Origin: Longispora albida DSM 44784 | Lineage (GTDB): Bacteria > Actinomycetota > Actinomycetes > Mycobacteriales > Micromonosporaceae | Assembly (NCBI RefSeq): GCF_000379825.1 | Contig: NZ_KB903817.1 | Coordinates: forward strand, 1-64,000 | Direction: 5' to 3' | Length of the DNA stretch: 64,000 nucleotides | Shown here: positions 24,616 to 33,800 of the stretch, piece by piece | Layout of the letters: each line of letters starts with the position of its first letter | Numbering within the stretch: the stretch's first letter is position 1 | Program-made: the position numbers and the translations under genes | Notes under the pieces: generated by a model | Database searches by the model: none | What the model was told of the DNA's origin: nothing | The model's input: only the letters and a program-made list of their open reading frames with translations

Positions 24616-27600
24616 GTGGCGGTGGAGTTCCAGGTGTTGGGGCCGTTGCGGGTCGTGCGCGGCACCGAGGAGGTGTACCTCAGCTCGGCCCGCAAACCGC
24701 GCCTGCTGCTGGCCGCGCTGCTCGCAGCGGCTGATCAGCCACTGTCGGCCGAGCGGCTGATCGAGATCGTCTGGGACGGTGCCGCCCCGTCGTCGGCCCG
24801 GCGGAACCTCCAGCAGTACGTGCACCAGCTCCGGCTGGCGCTCGGGCCGGAGTATCTGGTCAGCACCCCGTCCGGGTACACGCTGGCGGCAGGTGGCCGC
24901 CTGGACGCCGCCCGGTTCAGCACGCTGGCCGACCAGGGCATGGCCACGCTGGCCGCCGGGGACGCCTGCCAGGCCCACCATCTGCTGACCGCGGCGCTGG
25001 ACCTGTGGCGGGGGCAGGCCTTCGAGGAGTTCGTGGCGTGCGGCCAGATCGCCGAGCACGCCGAACGGCTCGAACAGCTCCGGCTCGCCGCCCGGCACAA
25101 GCGGCTGGAGGCGCAGGTCGAGCTGGGCAGGCACACCGAGGCCGCGGTGGAACTGGCGGAGCTGGCCCGCGAGTACCCCTTCCACGAGGACATCTGCGCC
25201 CTGCTCATGCTGGCCTGCTACCGGTCGGGCCGCCCGGCGGAGGCACTCGCCGCCTACCGCACGGCCCGGGAGGAACTCGGCGGCCAGCTCGGCCTCGAAC
25301 CGGGCCCCGAACTCACCCGCCTGCACCTCGCCGTCCTCAACCGCGACGCGAGCCTGCTCAAGCCGGCCGCCCCACCCCGCCAGGCGGCCGTGCAGGGCCT
25401 GCCGGCCACGGTACCGGCGTTCACCGGCCGCGCCGCCGAACTGGACGGGCTGACCGAGCTGACCACGGCCCCGGCGAGCGGCCCGGTCGTCCTGTCCGGC
25501 CCGGGCGGGGTCGGGAAGACGGCACTGGCCGTCCACTGGGGACACTCGAACGCCGGGCGGTACCCGGACGGCCAGCTCTACGTCAACCTGCGCGGCTACG
25601 ACGAGGCCCGCCCGGTGGCGGCGGCAGAGGCACTGGGCCGGTTCCTGCGCGCGCTCGGCACGCCGCCCAACCGGATCCCGCTGGACGAGGACGAGGCGGC
25701 TGAGCGGTACCGTTCGGCGCTCGCCGGCCGCCGGATGCTCATCCTGCTCGACAACGCGAGCACGGCAGAGCAGGTCAGGCCGCTGCTGCCCGGCGAGCCC
25801 GGCTGCCAGGTCGTGGTGACCAGCCGGGACCGGCTGACCGGCCTGGTCGCCAGGGACGGCGCCCGGGGGCTGCCGCTCGGCCCGCTCAGCCCGGCCGAGG
25901 CCGTCTCCCTGATCAGCGGCATGATCGGATCCGCGAGGGCCACGGCGGAGCCGGAAGCGGTGGGGGCGCTCGCTGAGGCGTGTGACCGGCTGCCACTGGC
26001 GCTGCGGATCGCTGCGGCCCAGCTCGCCGCACTGGCGTACCGGACGGTCGCCGAGCACCTGGCGGAGCTGGCCGCGGGCGGGGCACTGGACGCGCTGGCG
26101 GTGCCGGGTGATCCGGGTACCGCCGTGCGGGCCGTGTTCGGCCAGTCCTACGCCCGGCTGCCGGAGGGCGAGCGGCGGCTGTTCCGGCGCCTGGGCCTGG
26201 TACCCGGCTCGGACTTCACTCCGGAGGGCGCCGCGGCGCTCGGTGACCTCGGGGTGGCCGGGGCCGGCAGGCTGCTGGCCGGCCTGGCGGAGGCGCACCT
26301 GGTCGAGATGACGGGGCCGGGGCGGTTCGGCATGCATGACCTGCTGCGCGAGTACGCGAAAGAGATCTGCTCGGCGGAGGACTCCACTGTGGAGCGTGCG
26401 GCCGCTGTGGGCCGCCTCCAGAGCCACTACGTGCGTTACGCCCGGGCGGGCATGCAGCTCTTCTCCAGCGAGAGCTTCGTGGCGCCGGGCGTGACCGTCT
26501 TCGCCACGGAGCCGGAGGCCCTGTTCGCCGGCAAGCCGGAGGCACAGGCCTGGCTCGACGCGGAACGCTCCAATCTCACGGCGGCCATCTGCGCGGCCGC
26601 CGGCCCCGGGCAGGCCGGCTTCGTGTGGCGGCTCGCGCACGTGATGCGCCGTTACTTCGGCCAGTGGCCGCACCTCGGCGAATGGTTCACGGTCGGGCGG
26701 GCGGCGCTCGGTGCGGCCTCGGCCGCCGGTGACCTGATGGGCGTGATGACGGCGGAGTCCTCGCTGGGGCTGGCGTGCATCCGGGCCAGCCGGTACGCGG
26801 AAGCGATCGGGCACTTCGAGCGGGCGGCGGCCCTGAGCGGGGAGCACGGCTGGACCAATGCCGAAGCCCTCGACGAGATGCTGCTCGGCCTGGCCCTCAT
26901 GGAGTCCGGTGACCTGCGCCGGGCCGCGGCCTGTCAGCGCCGCGCGCTCGCCCTCAACGAGGAACTCGGCAACGCGCCAGGGATCGGCGCGAGCCTGGGC
27001 AACCTGGCCGGCGTCCACTTCGAGCTCGGTGACCTGGCCGAGGCCCGCGGCTACCTGCTCCGCGCCCTGGAGATCCGTGGCGGTACGCACGCCGGCCGCG
27101 CTCCGGTCGTGTCCAACCTGGGCATCGTGTCGATGTTCCTCGGCAGGTACCCCGAGGCGCTCGGGCACCTCACCGACGGGCTGGCCTGCTACGGGACGCT
27201 GGGCGAGGCGATGCGCGCCGGCCCGCTCAACGCGCTGTCCGAGCTGTACCGCGACACGGGCGACCTCGCGGCGGCCCTCGACCACGCCCGGCAGGCCCTC
27301 GCGGCGGCCCGGCCGGCCAAGCGCAGCTACGACGAGGCCGACGCGCTCAACAACCAGGCCAGCGCCCAGTACCTGACGGGACACGTCGGCGCGGCCATCA
27401 CCCTCCACACCGAAGCACTCGAACTGGCCAGGGAAGCCGGCCTGCCCCACGCCGAGATCTCCGCACTGGTCGGCCTGTCGGCCGCACAGTCGGCGAACAG
27501 CCCCGAACGCGGCGCCGAGCTGGCCGCCGACGCGGTCTGCCTCGCCCGCCAGCGCGGCTACCGGCTCAGGGAAGGCATCGGGCTCACCGCCCTCGCCAGC

Positions 27601-27747
27601 GCCGAACTGGCGGCCGGGCGGCTCGCGGAGGCGGAGAGCGCGGCGCGGGCGGCGGCGGAGATTCACCAGCCTGCCGGGTACACCCTCGGGCTCACCCGCA
27701 GCTTGGCCATCCTCGACCTCCTCGACCAGGCCCGAAAGCGGGCTTAA
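24616..27747 (+). CDS. AfsR/SARP-type STAND transcriptional regulator
   Basis: A 1,043-residue large pathway-type regulator. Residues 1-90 form an OmpR-like winged helix (FQVLGPLRVVRG, RLIEIVWDGAAP, TPSGYTLAA). A BTAD domain follows to about 245 (AHHLLTAALDLWRGQAF, YRSGRPAEALAAYR). The NB-ARC ATPase has the P-loop GPGGVGKT with Lys301 and later MLILLDNAS (Walker B). From about 640 to the end are TPR repeats such as LGNLAGVHFELGDLAEARGY. GTG 24616 follows a GGGGGG site and starts exactly at the DNA-binding domain. ATP- and ligand-controlled activator; targets unknown, no obvious cluster adjoins it. Confidence 0.92.
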   Translation: MAVEFQVLGPLRVVRGTEEVYLSSARKPRLLLAALLAAADQPLSAERLIEIVWDGAAPSSARRNLQQYVHQLRLALGPEYLVSTPSGYTLAAGGRLDAARFSTLADQGMATLAAGDACQAHHLLTAALDLWRGQAFEEFVACGQIAEHAERLEQLRLAARHKRLEAQVELGRHTEAAVELAELAREYPFHEDICALLMLACYRSGRPAEALAAYRTAREELGGQLGLEPGPELTRLHLAVLNRDASLLKPAAPPRQAAVQGLPATVPAFTGRAAELDGLTELTTAPASGPVVLSGPGGVGKTALAVHWGHSNAGRYPDGQLYVNLRGYDEARPVAAAEALGRFLRALGTPPNRIPLDEDEAAERYRSALAGRRMLILLDNASTAEQVRPLLPGEPGCQVVVTSRDRLTGLVARDGARGLPLGPLSPAEAVSLISGMIGSARATAEPEAVGALAEACDRLPLALRIAAAQLAALAYRTVAEHLAELAAGGALDALAVPGDPGTAVRAVFGQSYARLPEGERRLFRRLGLVPGSDFTPEGAAALGDLGVAGAGRLLAGLAEAHLVEMTGPGRFGMHDLLREYAKEICSAEDSTVERAAAVGRLQSHYVRYARAGMQLFSSESFVAPGVTVFATEPEALFAGKPEAQAWLDAERSNLTAAICAAAGPGQAGFVWRLAHVMRRYFGQWPHLGEWFTVGRAALGAASAAGDLMGVMTAESSLGLACIRASRYAEAIGHFERAAALSGEHGWTNAEALDEMLLGLALMESGDLRRAAACQRRALALNEELGNAPGIGASLGNLAGVHFELGDLAEARGYLLRALEIRGGTHAGRAPVVSNLGIVSMFLGRYPEALGHLTDGLACYGTLGEAMRAGPLNALSELYRDTGDLAAALDHARQALAAARPAKRSYDEADALNNQASAQYLTGHVGAAITLHTEALELAREAGLPHAEISALVGLSAAQSANSPERGAELAADAVCLARQRGYRLREGIGLTALASAELAAGRLAEAESAARAAAEIHQPAGYTLGLTRSLAILDLLDQARKRA

Positions 27748-27813
27748 ACGACCTTTCGCTCATGGCATCCGTGCCAGCAAGATCCGGGGCCGGCGTAGCC
27801 TAGAGTCGAACAG

Positions 27814-28299
27814 GTGTTTGATACTCTGCTGACGGGCACCTGGCGGGCGAGGCTGGACGAGCTGGAGTTCGTCCTGGTCAGTGAGGCCCCCACCTGGGAA
27901 GAGATCGAGGCCGTGAGCGGCTGCGGCGGGCCGATGTCGACCGGCTTCGTGACGGAGCCCGGACGGCTCGTCCTGATGACCGGCATCGGCGACCTGCCGC
28001 TGAGCAGGCAGGAATGGGCCGCAGGCCGATCCTTCGCCCTGCCACCCGCCGACCCCTCCGGCCGGATCCCGATCGCCGTCCGGCTCATCACCGGCGGTCA
28101 CGGCATGGAAGTGGCCGCCGGCCACACGAGCTGGCCAGCCTGGTTCGGCGAGCAGCTGACGCAGGCCCTCGCTCACGGCCACAGCGCGACTCCCGCACCG
28201 ATGATCTGCACACCCATCACCCCCAAGGTGTACCCGGCGGAGCACAGCCCCCTCGCACCCCGCCAGGCCCGCCCCCTCACCCTGGCCACCCGCCCCTGA
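27814..28299 (+). CDS. Hypothetical protein
   Basis: A 161-residue protein, not recognised. GTG start at 27814. The central part mixes strands and turns (GFVTEPGRLVLMTGIG, IPIAVRLITGGHGME, TSWPAWFGEQLTQALA), and the last 30 residues are proline-rich. Codon use is coding-like throughout. It stands alone between the AfsR-type regulator and the tRNA that opens the accessory region. Confidence 0.6.
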   Translation: MFDTLLTGTWRARLDELEFVLVSEAPTWEEIEAVSGCGGPMSTGFVTEPGRLVLMTGIGDLPLSRQEWAAGRSFALPPADPSGRIPIAVRLITGGHGMEVAAGHTSWPAWFGEQLTQALAHGHSATPAPMICTPITPKVYPAEHSPLAPRQARPLTLATRP

Positions 28300-28391
28300 C
28301 CAGCACTCCACATCGGAACCGGCCGCCCAGCCGCCATCCGGGGACTGGGGCGGCGGCGGGCCGGCCAAGCCCGGTAGGCTGTGCCAGGTTG

Positions 28392-28468
28392 GGGGCGGTA
28401 GCTCAGCCGGTCAGAGCAGAGGACTCATAATCCTTGGGTCGTGGGTTCGAGCCCCACCCGCCCTACCA
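28392..28468 (+). tRNA. tRNA with CAU anticodon (Met or Ile2)
   Basis: A complete cloverleaf: acceptor GGGGCGG with CCGCCCT, D-arm GCTCAGCCGGTCAGAGC, anticodon loop CTCATAA with CAT at 28426-28428, T-arm GTGGG-TTCGAGC-CCCAC, and encoded CCA (28466-28468). The CAU anticodon belongs either to elongator Met or to the lysidine-modified Ile2 tRNA; the two cannot be separated safely by eye. Its 3' end is the left edge of a 12-kb segment whose downstream sequence recurs at 40692 and 44952, so it looks like the attachment site of integrative elements. Confidence 0.93.
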
Positions 28469-28828
28469 CGTTGACCTGCGTAAACACGGTTTCTGCCTGC
28501 GGGAGCGTGCCCGTTTTGCGGGCCGTGGTGCTCCTAGGGTGCTCCTCCGTTGTGTAGCTGTTAGTCCGGTGGGCTGAGCATGGTGCTGCTGGCGGCTGGT
28601 TGGTCCGCGGTTCCTGGGGGAGCACATGCGGCGGCTGGCTCGAATGCAGGGGAACTGGCTGGGCTTTCCGAAGCCGCTACGGGTTCTTTCCCGGCTGGCG
28701 CCGGAGGCCGGGATGCGTCAGCTGGCGGTCGTCGCTCCTGCCGGCTGAGTGGGCCCTCGATGACACGGTCAGCCTAACCCTCGCTAGGAAACCTGCTGGA
28801 TTCTCCTGCGCCGTAGCTTGGGCGAGTC
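28463..28828. repeat. Accessory-region direct repeat, copy 1
   Basis: It starts in the last bases of the tRNA (CTACCACGTTGACCTGCG) and is repeated at 40692-41102. The first 110-150 bases are almost identical, including two GTGCTCC boxes (28529-28535 and 28539-28545) of the kind seen downstream of tRNA genes used by actinomycete integrases; similarity then fades with small indels, ending near CCGTAGCTTGGG. A shorter third copy is at 44952. The right part encodes the C terminus of the membrane protein at 28677. Confidence 0.85.
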
Positions 28829-29591
28829 TGGGCGGTGAGCGTGGCAGGTGCGAGAGGGCGTAGAGGGCGGAGGCTGGGGCTTTGGAGTACCAGGGAGCGA
28901 CCTCGGCGTAGTCGTTCGATGCCTTGTCTGCGAGGCCGGGCGGGAGCTCGTCTCCGCAGAGCAGTGCTGCGGCTGTGCCGTAGCAGCGGTCGTAATCAAG
29001 ATCCAGCTCTGAGGTGAGGCCGGGGTAGTCGGCCGCGAGTTTCGCCGCGCAGGTGGCCAGGCCGGCGAAGTCCTGGCGGGTGCGGAGCTCGGTCAGGGTG
29101 AGGACGGCGATGGCGAACGCTGGTGCCAGCCATGCTGCCGTGTCTGGTTCCGGGCCGGTGACAAGAACAACGGCCAGGGTGGCTGCGGCCGTGGCGAACA
29201 CCGCGGCGGGGAACGCGGCCGGCAGCTTGTTGCGGAGACGGCGGCGGCCGTCCAGCGGAAGCCACCAGTCCAGCGTCACCTTCACCGGCCACCGGTGAAG
29301 GCAGATCGCCGCATCGCCTGTGAACCAGGTCCTGGCGAACCGCCCGGCCCCGATGTGGATGCTGGCGAGCCGCAGCCTGGCTGTGAGGACACCCGTGAGC
29401 TGAGCGATCAGGAACACGGTGTGCGCTGCTGCTGCCAGGAGAGCTACCCGGCCTGCTTCAGCCCAGTCCGGCGGTTCCGGGAGAAGAACCGGCCGGGTGA
29501 TCACGAGGTAGAGCCCGGCTCCGGAGGTGAGGCTGAGAGCTTTCGCGTTGGCTGCGGAGTACTGGGGCGGGGTTTGTTCAGGAGCAGGCAC
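28677..29591 (-). CDS. Membrane protein of unknown function
   Basis: A 304-residue protein with about three hydrophobic segments (VALLAAAAHTVFLIAQLTG, AAVFATAAATLAVVLVTG and AWLAPAFAIAVLTL), then a soluble C-terminal half that includes LELDYDRCYG-like acidic sequence. GTG at 29591 is chosen because hydrophobic coding sequence begins soon after; no good ribosome binding site is seen. The last 40-50 residues lie inside the direct repeat, and a matching fragment of this C terminus (QATGQESPTSFL) is left in copy 2 at about 41040-41100, so an older copy of this gene once lay there. Confidence 0.6.
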   Translation of the reverse strand: MPAPEQTPPQYSAANAKALSLTSGAGLYLVITRPVLLPEPPDWAEAGRVALLAAAAHTVFLIAQLTGVLTARLRLASIHIGAGRFARTWFTGDAAICLHRWPVKVTLDWWLPLDGRRRLRNKLPAAFPAAVFATAAATLAVVLVTGPEPDTAAWLAPAFAIAVLTLTELRTRQDFAGLATCAAKLAADYPGLTSELDLDYDRCYGTAAALLCGDELPPGLADKASNDYAEVAPWYSKAPASALYALSHLPRSPPRLAQATAQENPAGFLARVRLTVSSRAHSAGRSDDRQLTHPGLRRQPGKNP

Positions 29592-29698
29592 CGGGAAGGG
29601 TACAGATCCCCGGGAACACACCCCCCCACGGCCCAGTCCACGGCCTTGACGGCGCTGCGGGGGCGGGTTTGCGCGGATGGGGCAGGATCGGCAACGGG

Positions 29699-30457
29699 AT
29701 GGCTGGGGGTGTTGTGGTGCTGGGTGTGCAGCCAGAGGCGGATGGGCAGCTGATGTGCCTGGAGTGCGAGCGATGGCTGCGGGCACTGGGCGCGCATCTG
29801 CGCGTGCACGAGATGACGGCGGCGGAGTACCGCTACCGTCATGAGCTGCCGGCGACCATGGCCCTGGTATCAGCGGATCTGCGGGAAACCTTCGCCGCCC
29901 ATGGCCGCAAGCATTACCCGGAACGGCGCGAGGTCCTGCGCCCTGATGAGGCGACCCGCGCACGGTCACTGCGGAAAGCGCGCCAGGCCATGCGGGACAG
30001 CGCGGCCAGGGCCGGGACCCGCAGGCTCCTGCGCGAACAGGCCGCTGGGCGAGCCTTGCGCCAATCACAGGAAGCGGCCGCACGCCACGAAGCCCAGGTG
30101 CGTGCGCTCGGCTACACGGGCCTGGCCGCGTTCTTCGCGGCGCACGACTCCTACCCGGACCGCTATATCGCGGGCCTGCTGGAGGTGTCGGAGTCGACAG
30201 CGGGCACGCTCAGGTCCCGGCACGCCGGGGACCGGGAGGTGACGGGAGCAGCTCGCAGGGCACAGCAGACCCGCAGGTCCACCCGCCGCACCTACGACGA
30301 GCGCGCCGCCCGGGCCGGCTTCACGGGTATCACCGAACTGCTCCAATTCCATACAGGACGGCCCGATCGCGAGATCGCCCAGCTGCTCGGAGTGTCTGTG
30401 CAGACCGCCAACCGCATCCGCCGTGACCCGAGAATGACAAACCCAGACCCCGGATAG
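29699..30457 (+). CDS. MucR/Ros-like zinc-finger DNA-binding protein
   Basis: A 252-residue putative transcription regulator. Near the N terminus is a C-x2-C-x9-H-x3-H finger (C20, C23, H33, H37) followed by EMTAAEYRYRHELP, the MucR/Ros pattern. A basic, coiled middle (about 70-130) leads to two tandem about 42-residue repeats (about 134-178 and 201-245), each with G-[YF]-TG, a short helix and a helix-turn-helix-like part: YIAGLLEVSESTAGTLR and EIAQLLGVSVQTANRIR. An in-frame TTG at 29669 is an alternative start. It lies in the tRNA-bounded island and may regulate its cargo. Confidence 0.72.
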   Translation: MAGGVVVLGVQPEADGQLMCLECERWLRALGAHLRVHEMTAAEYRYRHELPATMALVSADLRETFAAHGRKHYPERREVLRPDEATRARSLRKARQAMRDSAARAGTRRLLREQAAGRALRQSQEAAARHEAQVRALGYTGLAAFFAAHDSYPDRYIAGLLEVSESTAGTLRSRHAGDREVTGAARRAQQTRRSTRRTYDERAARAGFTGITELLQFHTGRPDREIAQLLGVSVQTANRIRRDPRMTNPDPG

Positions 30458-30826
30458 GGCACAGCGCGCGTCATCATGGCGGCGGGTCTTGCCTAGGCCA
30501 GAGGGTGGCACTCGTGCCTGGCTGGTGGAAGCAAGGTGCCTGGGAGGGCACGAGCCAGCCGTGTTGCCATCTGGGCTCATGGCGTGGATGTGGCGGCGTG
30601 GCGAATCGGCCGGCTGCCGCCAGCCTGCTCGCGAGCGAGCCTGGAGCATGTCGGTGCCATCCAGGGCATTCCAATGCTATTGGTCTGTTATGGACACTGC
30701 GGAGTGTGATCTGTCTGCGGCTTGAGTGCGGGCTGCTTGGTGACGGAAAGTATTGATTGCGGGGAGTGGCTGGGTCTCCGTATGGTCATCGCCTGCTTGT
30801 TGCTGTCGAGACCGGGGAGGGTCTGC
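30458..30826. other. Intergenic stretch before the RHS toxin
   Basis: A 369-base gap with no convincing gene on either strand. It must hold the promoter of the toxin gene, since no gene lies upstream close enough to serve it, but no clear -35/-10 pair stands out. The base composition is slightly lower in GC than in the flanks. Confidence 0.5.
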
Positions 30827-33800
30827 GTGCTTGCACGCCGTGGCTTTGCCGTGCCCATTTTCGTGGCTGCGGTTGCCTTTTCGCTGTTACCGGGTGTTCC
30901 TGCTCTGGCTGAGCCAGGGGCTGGTGCGCCGTCACTGAACGAGAAGTCTGTACCGGTGCAGCCGGTCGTCCCGAAGACGCTGCCGGCCCCGCCGATGCCG
31001 GCGTGGCAGGCTCCGGCGGAGTCCTGGCCGATTCCGGGTGCGTATGAGGCTGTTGTCCCGCAGTCTTCGCCGGAACTGCAGGCGGGGCAGCTGGCCGCTC
31101 CGTCCGCGGAGGCCAAGGGTTCGGAGGCTGGCTCGTGGTCGAAGGCCGGATCCTCTGCGTTCTCCGTCCGGGCCCGCAAGTCCACATCGTCGCTTGCTGC
31201 GGCTGAGCCGCGTACGGCGAAGGAGGCGGCTGCGGGGCCGCCGTCGAGTGTGAAGGTGATCGTCGCTGACCGTGCGGTGGCGAAGAAGGCCGGTGTTCCC
31301 GGTGTGCTGTTCACGGTGAAGCGTTCCGATGGTGTGGCGAAGCCGGGTTCTGTCGGTCTTGGCCTGGACTACGCGGGTTTCGCGCAGGCTCTCGGTTCGG
31401 ACTACGCGTCGCGGCTGCGGCTGGTTGCTCTTCCCGGGTGTGCGCTGACCACCCCGGAGCTTGCGCAGTGCCAGACGCAGACTCCGCTGCCGGATTCGGC
31501 GAACGCGTGGGGTGACAAGCGGGTCTCGGGCACGGTGACCGCCTACGCGGACCAGGGGTTCTCGTCGTTCGCGGACGCACCTTCGGGTGCGTATGCGGCG
31601 ACGACGGGGCCGGGGTCGTTCACGTCCACGCCGCTGTCGATGGCGGGGGAGTGGGCGGCGGGCAGCCAGTCCGGGGACTTCAATTATTCGGTGCCGATGG
31701 GCGTACCGGAATCAGCGGGTGGCCTGGATCCGAAGGTCGCCTTGTCGTACTCCTCGCAGTCCACCGACTCACGGACCCTGTCCACCCAGGGCCAGGCCAG
31801 CTGGGCCGGCGAAGGCTGGGACCTGACGATGGGGTTCATCGAACGGCAGTTCACCTCGTGCACGGGGAAGCCGAACCCGGGCGATCTGTGTTACGCCTCC
31901 GACCACGTCACGATGAACCTGGGCGGGAAGTCCACCCAGCTGATCATCGATCAGGGCACCGGCCAGTTCAAGCCGGTCAATGACGACGGGTCGAAAGTCG
32001 AGCGCCTCAACGGTGCCGCCAACGGTGAGGGCGGCAACGGTGAGCATTGGAAGATCACCACGGTCGACGGGACGCAGTACTGGTTCGGGCTGGGTGGCCG
32101 GTGGGGTGTCGACAACGGAGATGTCACCAAGTCCGCGTGGATGACGCCGGTGTGGGCGACGGATCCGTCGCACCGCTGCTACAACGCCACCTACAGTGCG
32201 TCGCATTGCCGGCGTGCGTGGCGGTGGAACCTGGACTACGTCGTCGATGCGCGCGGTAACTCGATGACGTTGTTCTATGAGCGGGAGTCCAACTGGTACG
32301 GCGCGTACAACAACACCATCTCCTACCAGGTTGATCGCGGCGGGTACCTGTCGCGGATCGAGTACGGCACCCGGCAGGGTTCTGAGGGTGGTGGTGCGCC
32401 GTACCGGGTGCTGTTCGCCCCGGCCGAGCGTTGTTTCGCCGCGGTGTGCATCGGGAATAGCGCTGGCTGGCCGGATACGCCGTGGGATCTGTGGTGCCAG
32501 TCCGGCACCGCGTGCCCGAACAACCAGTCGCCGACGTTCTGGACCTCAGTGCGCCTCGCCTCGGTGACGACCCAGTACTGGCACCCGGAATCGGGGGCCT
32601 ACCGGCAGGCCGATCAGTGGCGTCTGAAGCACTGGTTCCCGGATCCGGGTGACCTGACCGCGCCGTCGTTGTGGCTGGGGTCGATCGAGCACACCGGCGG
32701 CTACACCAGTAACAGCCTCGACTCGCCTGTCATCTACTTCGACGGGCAGGTCCTGCCCAACCGGGTGGACTACAACACCGCCGCGGCCGCGCCGACGATG
32801 AACAAGTACCGGATGTGGCGTATCACCCCGTCCACCGGCTCGCAGACCGTTGTCACGTTCGACCCCAACGCCGCATCTGGTGCCGGCTGCTCCGTGACAG
32901 TACAACCCGCATCAGCGGATCAGAACGATCGCAGGTGTTTCCCGCAGTACTACACGCTCGACCCGAAGAACATCCCCAATGGCACCGGGTGGGGCTGGTT
33001 CCACAAGTATGTTGTCGCCTCCGTGAAGGAGGTTGACGTCACGGGCGGCAGCCCGGACGAGTGGTGGACCTACAACTACACCAACACTGGCTCGTCCAGT
33101 ACCGCGTTGTGGCGGCACGACGAGAACCACACCCAGCTCGACTACAACAAGCGGTCCTGGAACAGGTGGCAGGGCTACACCAACGTCCTCACCTGGCACG
33201 GCCAGGGCGGCGCGGTGGAGTACTCCACGAAGACCTACTACCGGGGCATGAACGGCGACCGCGTCGGCACCACCGACGGCGCACGCAGCGTCACCCTGAA
33301 AGACTCCTGGGGCTACACGTGGACCGATCACGAGTACCTCGCGGGCACCGTGCGTGAGGAATACGCCTACGACAACTCCGGTGCGACCCCGCAGGCACGC
33401 ACGCACGCCGTGTACGACACGGTCGGTGTGAACACGTCGTGGCAGCCGTTCTGGGGCGGGCACTCCGGCTACCAGATCCGCACGAACGCCACCTACACCG
33501 ACACTTACATCGCCGCCACGGGCGGGTGGCGCAAGACGATCACCCGCAACACCTACGACTCCTACAACCTCATCACCAAGGCCGAAGACCTGGGCGATGA
33601 GACCACCAGTGCTGATGACGTCTGCACCAGCACCAGCTACGCCCGCGACACCGCCCGGCACCTGATCGATTACGTGTCGCAGACCCTCACCACCAACTGC
33701 GCGGCCAGCCCGGCCGACGCGGACTATCTCGGTGGCAGTCAATGGAAGTACGACGGCAGTAACTTCGTCGGCGCGGCACCCGTGAAGGGCAATGCCACGC

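Noticed and set aside
24493-27666. Minus-strand frame of 1,057 codons opposite the AfsR-type regulator
   Set aside because: The plus strand has clear winged-helix, BTAD, NB-ARC and TPR motifs; the opposite frame has none and is a high-GC mirror.
28425-28625. Minus-strand frame of 66 codons ending in GRVGLEPTT
   Set aside because: That ending is the well-known antisense translation of a tRNA T-arm; the frame overlaps the intact tRNA and is not a gene.
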